Shown: positions 1-11,808, counted from the stretch's first letter. The stretch: 64,000 nucleotides of DNA from Dactylis glomerata (GCA_007115705.1 QXEO01000247.1:16807952-16871951); one strand, 5' to 3'. Program-made: numbers and translations. Notes: generated by a model not told the origin, from the sequence alone.

Positions 1-291
1 AAACCTTTGGGAAGGATTAATGATGTTCTTCTTATGGTTAACAATAACCTTGTTCCCGTTGATTTTCTTGTCATGGATGTTGAATGCAATGCTTCATGTC
101 CTATTATTTTGGGAAGACCCTTTCTTCGAACTGTAGGTGCCATCATTGATATGAGGGAAGGCACCATCAAATATCAATTCCCACTCAAGAAAGGTATGGA
201 ACACTTCCCTAGGAAGAGAAAGAAATTACTTTTTGACTCTATTCTTAGAGCAAATTATGAGCTTGATGCTTCATCACTTGATATTACTTGA
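1..291 (+). CDS. Element A gag-protease polyprotein, C-terminal end (partial)
   Basis: The frame is open from the window edge to the stop at 289-291. It holds the C-terminal half of a retropepsin-like domain, including the ILGRPFLRT segment, which corresponds to the second conserved hydrophobic-Gly motif of Gypsy proteases. The catalytic DLGAS segment, seen in the other copies, lies left of the window. It ends in a basic stretch (FPRKRKK) and the shared terminus ASSLDIT. No reverse transcriptase follows; the stop leads straight into the long 3' untranslated region. Whether the upstream part of this copy is intact cannot be told. Confidence 0.85.
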   Translation, partial: KPLGRINDVLLMVNNNLVPVDFLVMDVECNASCPIILGRPFLRTVGAIIDMREGTIKYQFPLKKGMEHFPRKRKKLLFDSILRANYELDASSLDIT

Positions 292-2464
292 TTCGCACTT
301 TCTGCGCCTAGCTCAAAGGCGTTAAAGAAAAGCACTCTTGGGAGATAACCCAATGTTTTTTACTTTCAGTTCTTTTTCTTTTATTTGAGTCTTGGAAGTT
401 ATTACTACTGTAATGACCTCTCCTTATCATTTTTTATTTTGTTTTTGTGCCAAGAGAAGCCTCTAATTTGAGTGAGGTAAGATTTGGGGATGTTGCTGTC
501 CTGAAATAGTTTTCGGTGCTGCACCATAAAAATTCGTGAAAATACTCTGTATATCTTTTGGACCTGAGATTTCTTGCGCATATGCCCCAGGTTATATCCA
601 AACTTTCATTAGTTGAACACTTTTTGATTTGAGGAACAGAAAACCCTCTAAAATTTCGACCTTTGTCAGCTGTTCTGTTTTGACAGATTTCTGCCAATAT
701 TTATGTTTGCCGCTTTATCGCTTTCTTTTTGAGTTCTTTTGATCGTGGAACTTTTGGGGAAGTTGCTACAATAGTATATACTTTATATGTGGTGGTTTTG
801 AGTTGAAACCTGAAGCAAAAAGGGTTGATTCATTGTTTTGCTTACACTAATGTTGCTAATAGATTTGTGTTTAGTTTTGTATGAAGGAAGTTTTCAAGTG
901 TAGGGATTGGAGAATGATGAGATGAGTTGAAGAATGGACAAAAGCTCAAGCTTGGGGATGCCCACGTACCCCAAGAAATATCCAAGAGGTACAAGCGTTA
1001 AAGCTTGGGGACGCCCCCGAGGCACCCCTTCTTCATCGGCAAAAATCAGGTCACCTTTCAACACACTATATTTATATTGCTTTATGCATTATGCGTTTTT
1101 CTTGGAGCGTCATTTGTTTTAGTTTTCAGTTTTCTTTAGTTTTGTTTGCTGCAATAAATAGTTAGACCCCAACAAATTTCTTTAGGAGAAGTTGCCTTGC
1201 TTTTCGTTTGCCAAGAACACTCCATTTTTCGCTCTTATCTTTCAACGAGTGTTCTCTTTTTCTAGAACTGCGTTTAGTTTTTGATTTTTGCCTTGATTTT
1301 TGTTCAGATCTTGTTATATCTTTGTATCAAGGTGTATTTTTGCCTCTGGTCCATGTTGGTTTTCAACAAAAAAGAGTTGTTTAAAAAAGTTCGAATGGTG
1401 TTGGAAAAGAGAAAAAGCTTTATGCAAAAAAAGTGATACAAGAAGGAGCTTGTGTAGACTGCGGCCTAGGCTTTTGCATGTCGTGCTTGATGTCTTTTTG
1501 ATAGTATGCTTAGTGGTTTTGCTGTAGCATGACTTGTCTGAAATGACTGAAATTGCTTAATGAGCCTTTGAAAAAATCCTGCGTTGTTTTTATTATTTGG
1601 AAGTATTATTTTGGTTTTCTCCTTGATGCTTTATTTGGGTTGACTTGGCGCATGCTCACACATGTTAGACTCATACAAAGTCATCATAAGCCTCTATGAT
1701 TATTTATTTATTGACTTTTCATGCCATCTTATGCTTTTTTTAATGTCGCTTTGTCGCTATGCATGATTATGGCCGTTATTGCTCTCTTAGTTGGTCGCTC
1801 CCCGTCTTTTGCTAGCCCTCATTTTGTACTGAGTATGAGCTCTACTCGTGCATCCAACTCCTAAAAACCAAGTTGTTCCAATGTGTCCACCATATATACC
1901 TATTAGCAATTTTCTATTCCAAAGTACATTTGACTTGCTTTTATCTATCCTTCAAATTAAAATCTTTTTGGTGTTATGCAAAAATTGGTCAGTAAAGCTC
2001 TCACGAACCTGATGGCACACTTTACTTTTCTCGTTTTAAAATTTGACATTGTGGCTCTCTTATGTTGAGTTGTTATGCTTGCAAGTTGTAAGTTGGAAAT
2101 TAGTCCAGCCATGCCGTCATGGGGCAAGCTTTCAATATTGCACCATCTTTCATTTGAGTTGATATCGTGATCTTTTGTTTATGGATACTCGCGTTGTGAA
2201 ATAAGTTGGGAATCTTGCGGGATCATGGAGTTTTTATATGTGTTAGGGAAACGCATGGGCCGCTAATCTAAGCCATGTATCATTCATGATGGAAATTTAC
2301 AGCATGCCCATAGTGGACATTCGACGACGTATCTCACAATAAAAAGCTACACCAATGGTAAATAAAAGAGATGTCGAGGTGTTCATTGTCTGTTTGTCTT
2401 GTCATTTTGATGTGGGCTTGTTCCATGTTATCGGGCAGGAGGTACCCCATTGGCGGTTCTCGAT
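292..2464 (+). other. Element A 3' untranslated region, first part
   Basis: About 2.2 kb with no ORF of coding character, repeated with high similarity in C, D, H, J and in part in B and E. It begins near a stem-loop (338-353, TTGGG-AGATAA-CCCAA). It contains two copies of the polypurine motif, AAGCTTGGGGATG at 948-960 and AAGCTTGGGGACG at 1001-1013, far upstream of the true tract. It continues at 36182 after element B. Confidence 0.8.
338..353 (+). promoter_or_regulatory. Conserved stem-loop just after the coding region
   Basis: TTGGG-AGATAA-CCCAA forms a perfect 5-bp stem with a 6-base loop, about 45 bases after the stop codon. The same element is at 22890-22905 (H), 58397-58412 (E), and on the minus strand at 18441-18456 (J) and 50818-50833 (D). 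C has a damaged copy near 9513-9528. Conservation across elements with different coding sequences suggests a function in the RNA, which is unknown. Confidence 0.6.
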
Positions 2465-2469
2465 GATAC
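2465..2469. repeat. Left target-site duplication of element B (GATAC)
   Basis: GATAC directly before B's TG terminus is repeated directly after B's CA terminus at 36182-36186. The uninterrupted counterpart near 33771 in B reads gttctcgatgatacatat, which supports the site. Confidence 0.9.
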
Positions 2470-4125
2470 TGATACGTCTCCAACGTATCCATAATTTTTG
2501 ATGCTCCATGCTTGTTTTTACACCATTCATTTAGTGTTTCGTTACACTTCGTGGCATTTTTATGCATTTTCTGGAACTAACCTATTAACGAGATGCCACA
2601 GTGCCAGTTTCCTGTTTTCTACTATTTTTGTGTTTTAGAAATGCTACACATGAAATATTCTTGGAATTGGACGAAACAAAAGCCAAACGCCCAGATATTT
2701 CACGGAGCTTCCAGAAGACCGAAGAGGAGACGGAGCCGAGCCAGAGGGCGGCCACACCATAGGGCGGCATGGCCTAGGGCTAGCCCATGCCCCCTGGTGG
2801 TGTGGGCCCCCTGGTCCACCTCTGATGCTGCCCCTTCGCCTATAAGGACCCCCCGATGGGAAAAACCTAAATACCCGATCACTTTTCCAGAAACACATCG
2901 CGATCCATCGCCGTCGTCGACTCGAGATCGGGAGGGTCCAGAAGCTCTTCCCGGCACCCTGCCGGAGAGGGGAATCGCCACCAGAGGTCTTCTTCATCGC
3001 CATGCTTGCCTCCGGCGCGATGAGTGGGTAGTCTACTTTGGACTATGGGTCCATAGCAGTAGCTAGATGGTTGTCTTCTCCACCATGTGCTTTATGTTTA
3101 GATCTCGTGAGCTGCTTTACATGATCGAGATCACCGTTATGTAATTCTACATGTTGTGTTTGTTGGGATCCGATGAATATTGGTGTTATGATTGAGTTGA
3201 TGTACTGAATTTTATCTTATGTTATCTCTATGTTGTTTATGATCTTGCATGCTCTCCGTTGTTAGTAGCTATCTTGGCCGAGTAGTTGCTAGTGACTCCA
3301 AGAGGGGGTATTTATGCTCGATAGTGGGTTCATGTCTCTATTTAATCTGGGGGAGTGACAGAAACCTCTAAAGTTGCAGATGTGTTGTTGCTACTAGGAG
3401 GAAAACAACATTCATATACTCGAGGGCATATGCTTTGTTTACATTCCACACTTTGCTTAATGCAATTATCTGTTGTTCATAACTTAATACTTGTGGAGTT
3501 CTAGGATTGATTCGCCACAAGTGGCTTATTAGTCATAGATGCAGTTGGATGGTGGTCTATGTATCTTGTTGTAATGCCCAGAGTAAATCTCATAGTGATC
3601 CTCTCATCATATGCACGTTGTCTTTATTGTATCAATTGCCCAACTGTAATTTTTTTACCCAGCATGTGTTATTTTATCTTATGAAGAGACACCACTAGTG
3701 AACTGTGGACCCTGGTCCTATTTCCTTTATATTGCTATCACCTGTTTACCTTACTCGCACTGTTTACTTTACTCGCATACTATTACTATTTTCCACTCGA
3801 TATACTCATTCCTTTGTTTCAAGCAAACCGGTGAGATTGACAACCTCATCGCAAGTTGGGAGCAAAGTTTTTGGTTGTGTTGTATGCAGGTTCCATGTTG
3901 CTACTAGTTGAAGACGCGCTAACTCGTTATCGATCGTTAACGGCGCCCTTGTTGGATTGTCACTAGACTAGCAAGCATCACCTTCAGTCGTATTGGCTTC
4001 TTACTCTCCTGATCGACATACCTTGGTTTCTTACTGAGGGAAAACCTTGCTGCTATATTCATCATACCTTCCTCTTGGGGTTCCCAACTGGACGGTGATT
4101 CACATTAACCGTACTGCAAGCATCA
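2470..4125 (+). repeat. Element B 5' LTR
   Basis: It begins TGATACGTCTCCAACG and ends GCAAGCATCA, with the TG...CA ends of an LTR. It is followed after nine bases by the primer-binding site. A TATA box (2841-2847) about 370 bp in implies a short U3 and a long transcribed part. ORFs seen inside on both strands are by-products of the GC-rich segment downstream of the TATA box. Confidence 0.93.
2841..2847 (+). promoter_or_regulatory. LTR TATA box
   Basis: TATAAGG in the context ccccttcgcctataaggacc is the only good TATA element in the LTR. The same box (TATAAAG, TATAAGT or TATAAGA) recurs at the equivalent place in the other LTRs here. Transcription would start roughly 30 bp downstream, leaving more than 1.2 kb of LTR in the RNA. 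Confidence 0.65.
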
Positions 4126-4134
4126 AGAATTTTC

Positions 4135-4152
4135 TGGCGCCGTTGCCGGGGA
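4135..4152 (+). other. Element B primer-binding site (tRNA-Asp type)
   Basis: TGGCGCCGTTGCCGGGGA is the exact complement of the 3' 18 bases expected for plant tRNA-Asp including CCA. Athila-type Gypsy elements are known to use tRNA-Asp. It lies nine bases after the LTR. Confidence 0.88.
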
Positions 4153-4313
4153 GGAAAATGAAGACTTCTGCAAGGGGAGTTTCGCACGCACATCCTTTAC
4201 TTTGTTTTAAGTTTTGCTTTACTTTATTTTTACTTGCATTGTTTTATCAAAAACCCAAAAAAATTAGTATGCTTGATAGTTGTTTTTACTTGTCTGCTTT
4301 TAGTTTTGCTAGA

Positions 4314-4914
4314 ATGGCTACTCCTCAGAACACCAAGTTGTGTGATTTTACTAGCACTAATAATAGTGATTTTATCTGCACTCCTATTGCGCCATCTGCT
4401 CCTGCTGCAAATTTTAATGAGATTAAGCCTGCTTTGTTGAACCTTGTTATGAAAGAGCAATTTTCTAGTGCTGGTACTGATGATGCTGCAGCTCATCTCA
4501 ATAAATTTTTTGAGCTATGTGAGATGCAGAAATATAAGGATGTTAAAAGTGATATTATTAAGCTTAAGTCATTTCCTTTTTATTTGAGAGGAAAAGCTAA
4601 GGATTGGTTGTTGTCTTTGCCTAAAAATAGTATTGATTCATGGGCTAAGTGTAAGGATGCTTTTATTGGTAGATACTATCCTCCTGCTAAGATTATAGCT
4701 TTGCGTAGCAATATTATGAAGTTTAGTCAGTTTGATAATGAACATGTTGCTCAAGCTTGGGAAAGAATGAAATCTATGATAAAGAATTGTCCCACTCATG
4801 GACTGACTACTTGGATGATTGTCCAAACTTTTTATGCAGGACTGAATTTTTCTTCAAGGAACCTACTTGATTCAGCTGCTGGAGGCACTTTTATGCCCCT
4901 TACCTTGGGCGCCG
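4314..4914 (+). CDS. Element B gag-protease, first part (split by element H)
   Basis: The ATG opens MATPQNTKLC..., the same start as in G and nearly as in C. Residues about 43-180 form a retrotransposon gag core (RGKAKDWLLSLP, AKCKDAFIGRYYPP, EHVAQAWERMKSM). Coding stops after 601 bases where element H begins, and continues in the same frame at 27365. Ignoring H and one TSD copy, the total is 2064 nt (687 aa), the same length as in element C, with no stop codon. B therefore had an open gag-protease frame when H landed. It would make capsid-type protein for a virus-like particle. Confidence 0.9.
4910..4914. repeat. Left target-site duplication of element H (CGCCG)
   Basis: CGCCG before H matches CGCTG at 27360-27364 after H with one change. 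Both lie at the same point of the gag sequence (TLGAA-T-KLL), which removes doubt about the insertion. Confidence 0.85.
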
Positions 4915-5995
4915 TGATACGTCTCCAACGTATCTATAATTTTTGATGCTCCATGCTTGTTTTTACACCATTTACCTATTGTTTTGTTACACTTAGTGGC
5001 ACTTTTATGCATTTTCCAGAACTAACCTATTAACAAGTTGCCACAGTGCCAGTTTCCTGTTTTCTGCTGTTTTTGTGTTTCAGAAGTGATACACAGAAAA
5101 TATTCTCGGAATTGGACGAAACAAGTTCCTGAAGTCTTATTTTACCCGGAAGCTTCCAGAGATCCGAAGGAGAGTCGGAGGGGGGCCACCAGGGCCCCAC
5201 ACGCAGGGGTGGCGCGGCCAGGCCCCTGGCCGCGCGGGCCCCGCGTGAGGGCGCCTGGCTCCTCCTCTGATGACGCCCCTTCGCCTATAAAGACCCCCCG
5301 ATGGAAAAAACCTAAGTACCCGATCAGATTTCCAGAACACATCATGATCCGCCGCCACCATCGACCCGAAGATCGGGAGGGTCCAGAAGCTCCTCCCGGC
5401 ACCCTGCCGGAGAGGGGAATCGCCACCGGAGGTCTTCTTCATCGCCATGCTTGCCTCCGGAGCGATGAGTGAGTAGTCTACCTTGGACTATGGGTCCATA
5501 GCAGTAGCTAGATGGTTGTCTTCTCCACCATGTGCTTCATGTTTAGATCTCATGAGCTGCCCTACATGATTGAGATCACCGTTATGTAATTCTACATGTT
5601 TGGTTTGTTGGGATCCGATGAATATTGGTGTTTATGATTAAGTTGCTGTACTAAATATTATCTTTTGTTATCTCTATGTTGTTTATGATCTTGCATGCTC
5701 TCCTTTGTTAGTAGCTATCTTGGCCAAGTAGTTGCTAGTGACTCCAAGAGGGGGTATTTATGCTCGATAGTGGGTTCATGCCTCTATTTAATCTGGGGGA
5801 GTGACAGAAACCTCTAAGGTTGTAGATGTGTTGTTGCTACTAGGGAGAAAACAACATTCATATGCTCAAGGGCATATGCTTTGTTTACATTACACACTTT
5901 GATTAATGCAATTATCCGTTGTTCGCAACTTAATACTGCTGGGGTGTTCGGATTGATATCCCCGGGAGTGGATTATTAGTCATAGATGCAGTTGG
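4915..5995 (+). repeat. Element H 5' LTR, first part (truncated)
   Basis: It starts TGATACGTCTCCAACG and matches the first two thirds of H's 3' LTR (from 25765). It breaks at '...cagttgg' and is followed by a 22-bp copied filler and then by an LTR in the opposite orientation. Confidence 0.85.
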
Positions 5996-6017
5996 AGTGG
6001 ATTATTAGTCATAGATG
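5996..6017. repeat. 22-bp templated filler at an inversion junction
   Basis: These 22 bases repeat 5967-5988 exactly (agtggattattagtcatag + atg). The filler ends in ATG, which is also the last three bases before 'aagcacatgg' in an unbroken reverse LTR, so there is 3-bp microhomology at the second seam. This is the signature of synthesis-dependent end joining after a double-strand break. Confidence 0.8.
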
Positions 6018-6640
6018 AAGCACATGGTGGAGAAGACAACCATCTAGCTACTGCTATGGACCCATAGTCCAAGGTAGACTACTCACTCATCGCTCCGGAG
6101 GCAAGCATGGCGATGAAGAAGACCTCCGGTGGCGATTCCCCTCTCCGGCAGGGTGCCGGGAAGAGCTTCTGGACCCTCCCGATCTTCGGGTCGACGGCGG
6201 CGGCGGATCGCGATGTATTCTGGAAAACTGATCGAAGCCTTAGGTTTTTCTCGTCGGGGGGTCTTTATAGGCGAAGGGGCGATGTCAGGGGAGGGATCAG
6301 GCCCCCTCACACAGGGGTGGCGCGGCCAGGGGCCTAGCCGCGCCGCCTGTGCGTGTGGGGCCCACGTGGCCCTCCTCCGTCTCTTCTTCGGATGTCTGGA
6401 AGCTTCCCCGTGATATAAGTCTTCAGGAACTTGTTTCGTCCAATTCCGAGAATATTTCCTGTGTATCACTTCTGAAACACAAAAACAGCAGAAAACTGGA
6501 AACTGGCACTGTGGCACTTCGTTAATAGGTTAGTTCCGGAAAATGTATAAAAGTGCCACTAAGTGTAACGAAACAATAGGCAAATGGTGTAAAAACAAGC
6601 ATGGAGCATCAAAAATTATAGATACGTTTGAGACGTATCA
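6018..6640 (-). repeat. Element C 3' LTR, truncated
   Basis: It reads inward from the polypurine tract as TGATACGTCTCAAACG and stops after 623 bp. It forms an equal-length inverted partner to 4915-5537, separated by 480 bp, so this LTR pair could fold into a long hairpin if transcribed. Confidence 0.85.
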
Positions 6641-6655
6641 AGCATCCCCAAGCTT
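6641..6655 (-). other. Element C polypurine tract
   Basis: On the minus strand AAGCTTGGGGATGCT directly abuts the 3' LTR. It is the plus-strand primer site for reverse transcription in LTR elements, and identical or nearly so in all copies here. Confidence 0.75.
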
Positions 6656-9576
6656 AACTCCTGCTCGTCCTCGAGTAGGTAAGTGATAACAAAAGAATAA
6701 TTTTTGAGGTGACATGCACCTACACAATCTTGATCATATATGTAAGCATTGGTGAGCTGGGATCAATAGAACTTAAAACATGGGCATGAAGATATAATCA
6801 TGACAATAAGAACTTAGCAACCATGTTGTAAACATGCAAATGAACACAAACAAAAGATCATGATAATGAAACAATGAAAGTCAAACGTGTGTTCAAATCA
6901 TAAGGAAAAACATACAAATGGTTTTCAGCTTGTCCTTCAAAGAGTGCAAAACATAAATGCATAGGACACCTCAAAGTTTAAGAGGGCGACTAGATACAAA
7001 TAATTTAAGAACAAGTGAAACCAACAATATGAATCAATCAATGAACTTTGGGACAATGCATATCACACTAAGAATGACAACTATGCTCTCTTAATGGTGC
7101 ATAAAGAAAGAAGGTGGTGACTCAACATAAAAGTAAAAGAAAGGCCCTTCGCAGAGGGAAGCAGTGATTGCAAGTTTTATAACCTTCAAAAATTATGGTA
7201 CTTACCGGCTTTGAGCTCTCATTGCCCCCATCATAAGCATCTTGAATGGTTAAAGTTAATGCGAGAACAATTATGATGCATATGCTTGACAAATCATAAG
7301 TTGAAAACCTCGTGTCCCGTGAATATGAGTACCCAAACCTCATGCTACTTTACTTAGAGTCCCAAGCAAGGCTCTTGTCATTGTAAGTGTATGCATATCA
7401 TTGAGAACCGCCAATGGGGTACCTCCGTGCCCGATGACATGGAACAAGCCCACACCAAAATGACAGGACAAGCAGACAATGAACACCTCGACATCTCTTT
7501 TATTTGCTATATTGTTTAGCTTTTTATTATGAGATGCGTCGTCGAATGTTCACCATGGGTATGCTGCAAATTTCCACCATGAATTATGCATGGCTTCGAT
7601 TGGCGGCCCGGCATTTCCCTAACACATATACAAACTCCATGATCCCTACAAGATTCCCAATTCATTTCACACCGCGGGCATCCATAAACAAAAGATCACG
7701 ATATCAACTCAAAAAGAAGTGCAATGTTGAAAGCTTGCCCCATGACAGCATGGCTGGGCTAGAATCCAACTTACAACTTGCAAGCATAACAACTCAGCAT
7801 AAGAGACCACAATGTCAAATTTTTAAGAACAGGAAAAAGTAAAGTGTGCCTTCCGGTTCGTGAGAGCTTTACTGACCGAATTTCGCATAACACTGGTAAG
7901 AGTTTAATTTGAAGAGAAAATAAAAGCAAGTCAAATTTACTTGGAATAGCAAATTGCTAGTAGGTATGTATGTTGGACACTTTGGAAAACTTTGGCTTTT
8001 AGGAGTTGGATGCATGAGTAGAGCTCATACTTAGTACAAGGCGAGGGCTAGCAAAAGACTGGAAGCGACCAACTAAGAGAGCAATAATGGCCATAATCAT
8101 GCAAAGCGACAAAGCGACATTAAAAGAAGCATAAGATGGTATCAAAAGTCAAAAACTAAATGATCATGAAGGCTATTGGCAACTTTGTAAGAGTCTAACA
8201 TGTGTGATCATGCGCCAAGTCAACCCAAATAAAGCATCAAGGAGAAAACCAAACTAATGCTTCCATACAATAAAAACAACGCATGATTTTTTCAAAGGCT
8301 CATTAAGCAATCTCAGTTATTTGAGACAAGTCATGCTACAGCAAAACCACTAAGCATACTATCAAAAAGACATCAAGCATGACATGAAAAAGCCTAAGCC
8401 GCAGTCTACACAAGCTCCTTCTTGTACCACTATTTTGCACAAAGCTTTTTCTCTTTTCCAACACCATTTGAAATTTTTATAAACACCTCTTTTGATGAAA
8501 ACCAATAAAGATCAGAGGCAAAAATACACCTTGATGAAAAGATATGACAAGATCTGAACGCAAATCAAGGCGAAAACGAAAACCAAAAGCAGTAGCAGAA
8601 AAAGTCGAACGCTCGATTTTTGATAAGAGTGAAAACTAGAGCGTTCTTTGCAAATGAAAACGAGTACATCTCCTCCAAAGGAAATTTGTTGGGGTCCAAT
8701 CATTTATTGCAGCAAACAAACAAACTAAACCAACTAAGAAAATTAAAATAACTGACGCTCCAAGAAAAACACATAGTGCATGAAGCAATAAAAATATAGT
8801 GTTTTGAAAGGTGACCTGATTTTTGCCGATGAAGAAGGGGTGCCTCGGGGGCATCCCCAAGCTTTGACGCTTGTACGTCTTGGATATTTCTTGGGGTGAT
8901 GCATGGGCATCCCCAAGCTTGAGCTTTTGTCCATTCTTCAACTCATCTCATCATTCTCCAATCCCTACACTTAAAAACTTCCTTCATACAAAACTAAACA
9001 CAATTCTATTAGCAACATTAGTGTAAGCATAAAATATATTCAACCTCTTTTAGCTTCAGGTTTCAACCCAAAACCACCACATATAAAGTATATACTACTG
9101 TAGCAACTTCCACAAGAGTTCCATGATCAAAAAGAACTCAAAAGAAAGCGATAAAGTGGCAAAAACAAATATTGGCAGAAATCTGTCAAAACTGAACAGC
9201 TGACAAAGGACGAATTTTTGAGGGATTTTCCGTTGCTCAAATTAAAAAGTGTTCAACTAAGAAAAGTTTGGATATAACCTGGGGCATATGCACAAGAAAT
9301 CGCAGGTCCAAAAGATAAACAGAGAATTTTCACGAATTTTTACGGTGCAGCACCGAAAACAGTTTCAGGACAGCAACATCCCCAAATCTTTACCTCACTC
9401 AAATTAGAGGCTTCTCTTGGCACAAAAACGAAATAAACAAGATAAGGAGCGGTCATTACAGTAGTAATGACTTCCAAGACTCAAATAAAAGAAAAATTAC
9501 TGAAAAGTAAACAATGGGTTATCTCCCAAGAGTGCTTTTCTTTAACGCCTTTGAGCTAGGCGCAGAAAATTGCGAA
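6656..9576 (-). other. Element C 3' untranslated region
   Basis: About 2.9 kb, collinear with those of H, J and D. Near its 5' end, at 9513-9528, lies a damaged version of the stem-loop. A 101-codon ORF (8636-8941, minus) with a hydrophobic stretch is also open in J at 17563-17868 with six changes. In the same place a second frame is open too, so coding is not supported. Upstream copies of AAGCTTGGGGATG lie near 8857 and 8912. Confidence 0.75.
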
Positions 9577-11640
9577 TCAAGTAATATCAATAGATGAAGC
9601 ATCAAGCTCATAATTTGCTCTAAGAATAGAGTCAAAAAGTAATTTCTTTCTTTTCCTGGGGAAGTGTTCCATACCTTTCTTTAATGGGAATTGATACTTG
9701 ATAGTGCCTTCCCTCATGTCAATGATAGCACCTACAGTTCGAAGAAAGGGTCTTCCCAAAATAATAGGACATGAAGCATGGCATTCAACGTCCATAACAA
9801 GAAAATCAACGGGAACAAGGTTATTGTTAACCACAATAAGAACATCATTAATCCTTCCCAAAGGTTTCTTCTTAGCAACATCAGCAATAGGAACATCAAA
9901 ATAACATTTTTCAAGCAGTGGTAAATCAAGCATGTCATAAATCTTTCTAGGCATGATAGAAATACTAGCACCTAGATCACATAAAGCATGGCAATCATAA
10001 CCATTAACATGCATATCAATGATGGGTTCCCAACCATCTTCTAACTTCTTGGGAACAGAGGCTTTTTGCTTCAACTTTTCATCCCTAATCTTTATAAGAG
10101 CATTGGTAATATGCTTAGTAAAAGCAATATTTAAAGAACTAGCATTGGGAGTCAAAGCAAGCTTTTACAAGAACAAAATTACTTCAGATATATTGCAGCC
10201 ATCAACATCAAAATCATTAAAAGAAATAGAGCTATCATCTCCCATACTCCGAAAAATTTCAGCACTCTTTTGAGAAAAAGTTTTGGCAGTTTTAGGCTTT
10301 TTAACACAAGGAGTGGGAGTTTTCTCTACACCAATCAAAGTAAGAGGATTGCTATCAGTAGGAGCAACATCATTAGAGGTAGTAATGGTACATACCTTCA
10401 TCTCTCTAGCCATCTCATCTTCTCTTTCCCACCTGGCATGCAATTCCGCTAACAATCTAATATTTTCATCAATTCCAACTTGGGTAGCATTAGCGGCAGC
10501 AACAACATTGCTTACTTTCACATCATTAGGAAACACTTTTAGTTTCAGAAGTTCAACATCATGAGCAAGGCTATCAACTTTAGAAGCAAGAATATCAATT
10601 TTGCCTAACTTTTCCTCAACAGACTTATTAAAAGCAGTTTGCTTACCGATGAAGTCCTTGAGCATTACCTCAAGCTCGGAGGGCGCGGCCCTAGTGTTGT
10701 TGTAGGAGTTACCATAAGAATTACCATAACCATTACCATTGGTAGAAGGATACGGCCTATAATTGTTACTAGCAAAATTGTTCCTATAAGCATTGTTATT
10801 AAAATTGTTATTTCTAATGAAATTCACATCAACTTGCTCTTCTTGGGCAACCAGAGAGGCCAAAGGAACATTATTAGGATCAACATGAGTCCTATCATTA
10901 GCAAGCATAGCCATAATGGTATCAATCTTATCACTTAAGGAAGAGGTTTCCTCAACAGAATTTACCTTCTTACCTTGTGGAGCTCTCTCGGTGTGCCATT
11001 CGGAATAATTTACCATCATGTTGTCGAGTAGCTTTGATGCGGCGCCCAAGGTAAGGGACATAAAAGTGCCTCCAGCAGCTGAATCAAGTAGGTTCCTTGA
11101 AGAAAAATTCAGTCCTGCATAAAAAGTTTGGATAATCATCCAAGTAGTCAGTCCATGAGTGGGGCAATTCTTTACCATAGATTTCATTCTTTCCCAAGCT
11201 TGAGCAACATGTTCATTATCAAACTGAGTAAACTTCATAATATTGCTGCGCAAAGCTATAATCTTAGCAGGAGGATAGTATCTACCAATAAAAGCATCCT
11301 TACACTTAGCCCATGAATCAATACTATTCTTAGTCAAAGACAGCAACCAATCTTTAGCCTTTCCTCTCAAAGAAAAAGGAAACAACTTGAGCTTAATAAT
11401 ATCACTATCAACATCCTTATATTTCTGCATCTCACATAGCTCAACAAAATTGTTGAGATGAGCTGCAGCATCTTCAGTACTAGCACCAGAAAATTGCTCT
11501 TTCATAACAAGGTTCAATAAAGCAGGCTTGATCTCATAAAAGGTGGTAGCAGGAACAGGTGGTGCAATAGGAGTGCAGATAAAATCACTATTGTTCGTGC
11601 TAGCAAAGTCACACAACTTGGTGTTTTCAGGAGTACCCAT
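9577..11640 (-). pseudogene. Element C gag-protease, one internal stop codon
   Basis: The start is MGTPENTKLC.... The gag core spans roughly residues 43-180. An Asn-rich stretch (NNNFNNNAYRNNFASNNYRP) follows where many gags carry a zinc knuckle. A predicted coiled-coil segment follows (SELEVMLKDFIGKQ... to about LLKLKV). Then comes the retropepsin-like domain with CDLGASISIMP and ILGRPFLRT. Total length is 2064 nt, equal to B. A TAA at 10165-10167 replaces the CAA (Gln) seen in B, a single C-to-T change just ahead of the protease domain. Without readthrough it yields a 491-aa gag and no protease. Confidence 0.88.
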
Positions 11641-11808
11641 TTCAGCAAAACGAAAGTAAACAAGTAAAAACAGCTACCAAGGATTCTAATTTTTTTGGGT
11701 TTTTGATATAAAAAGCAATGCAGGTAAAATAAAATAAAGTAAAGCAAAACAAATAACAAAGTAAAGAATGTGTGTGCGAAGAACTCCCCTCGCAGAAGTC
11801 TTCTCTCT

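Noticed and set aside
2593..3066. 157-codon ORF in B's 5' LTR
   Set aside because: It lies across the TATA box region and has no protein similarity that I know; equivalents in other LTRs have different lengths and frames.
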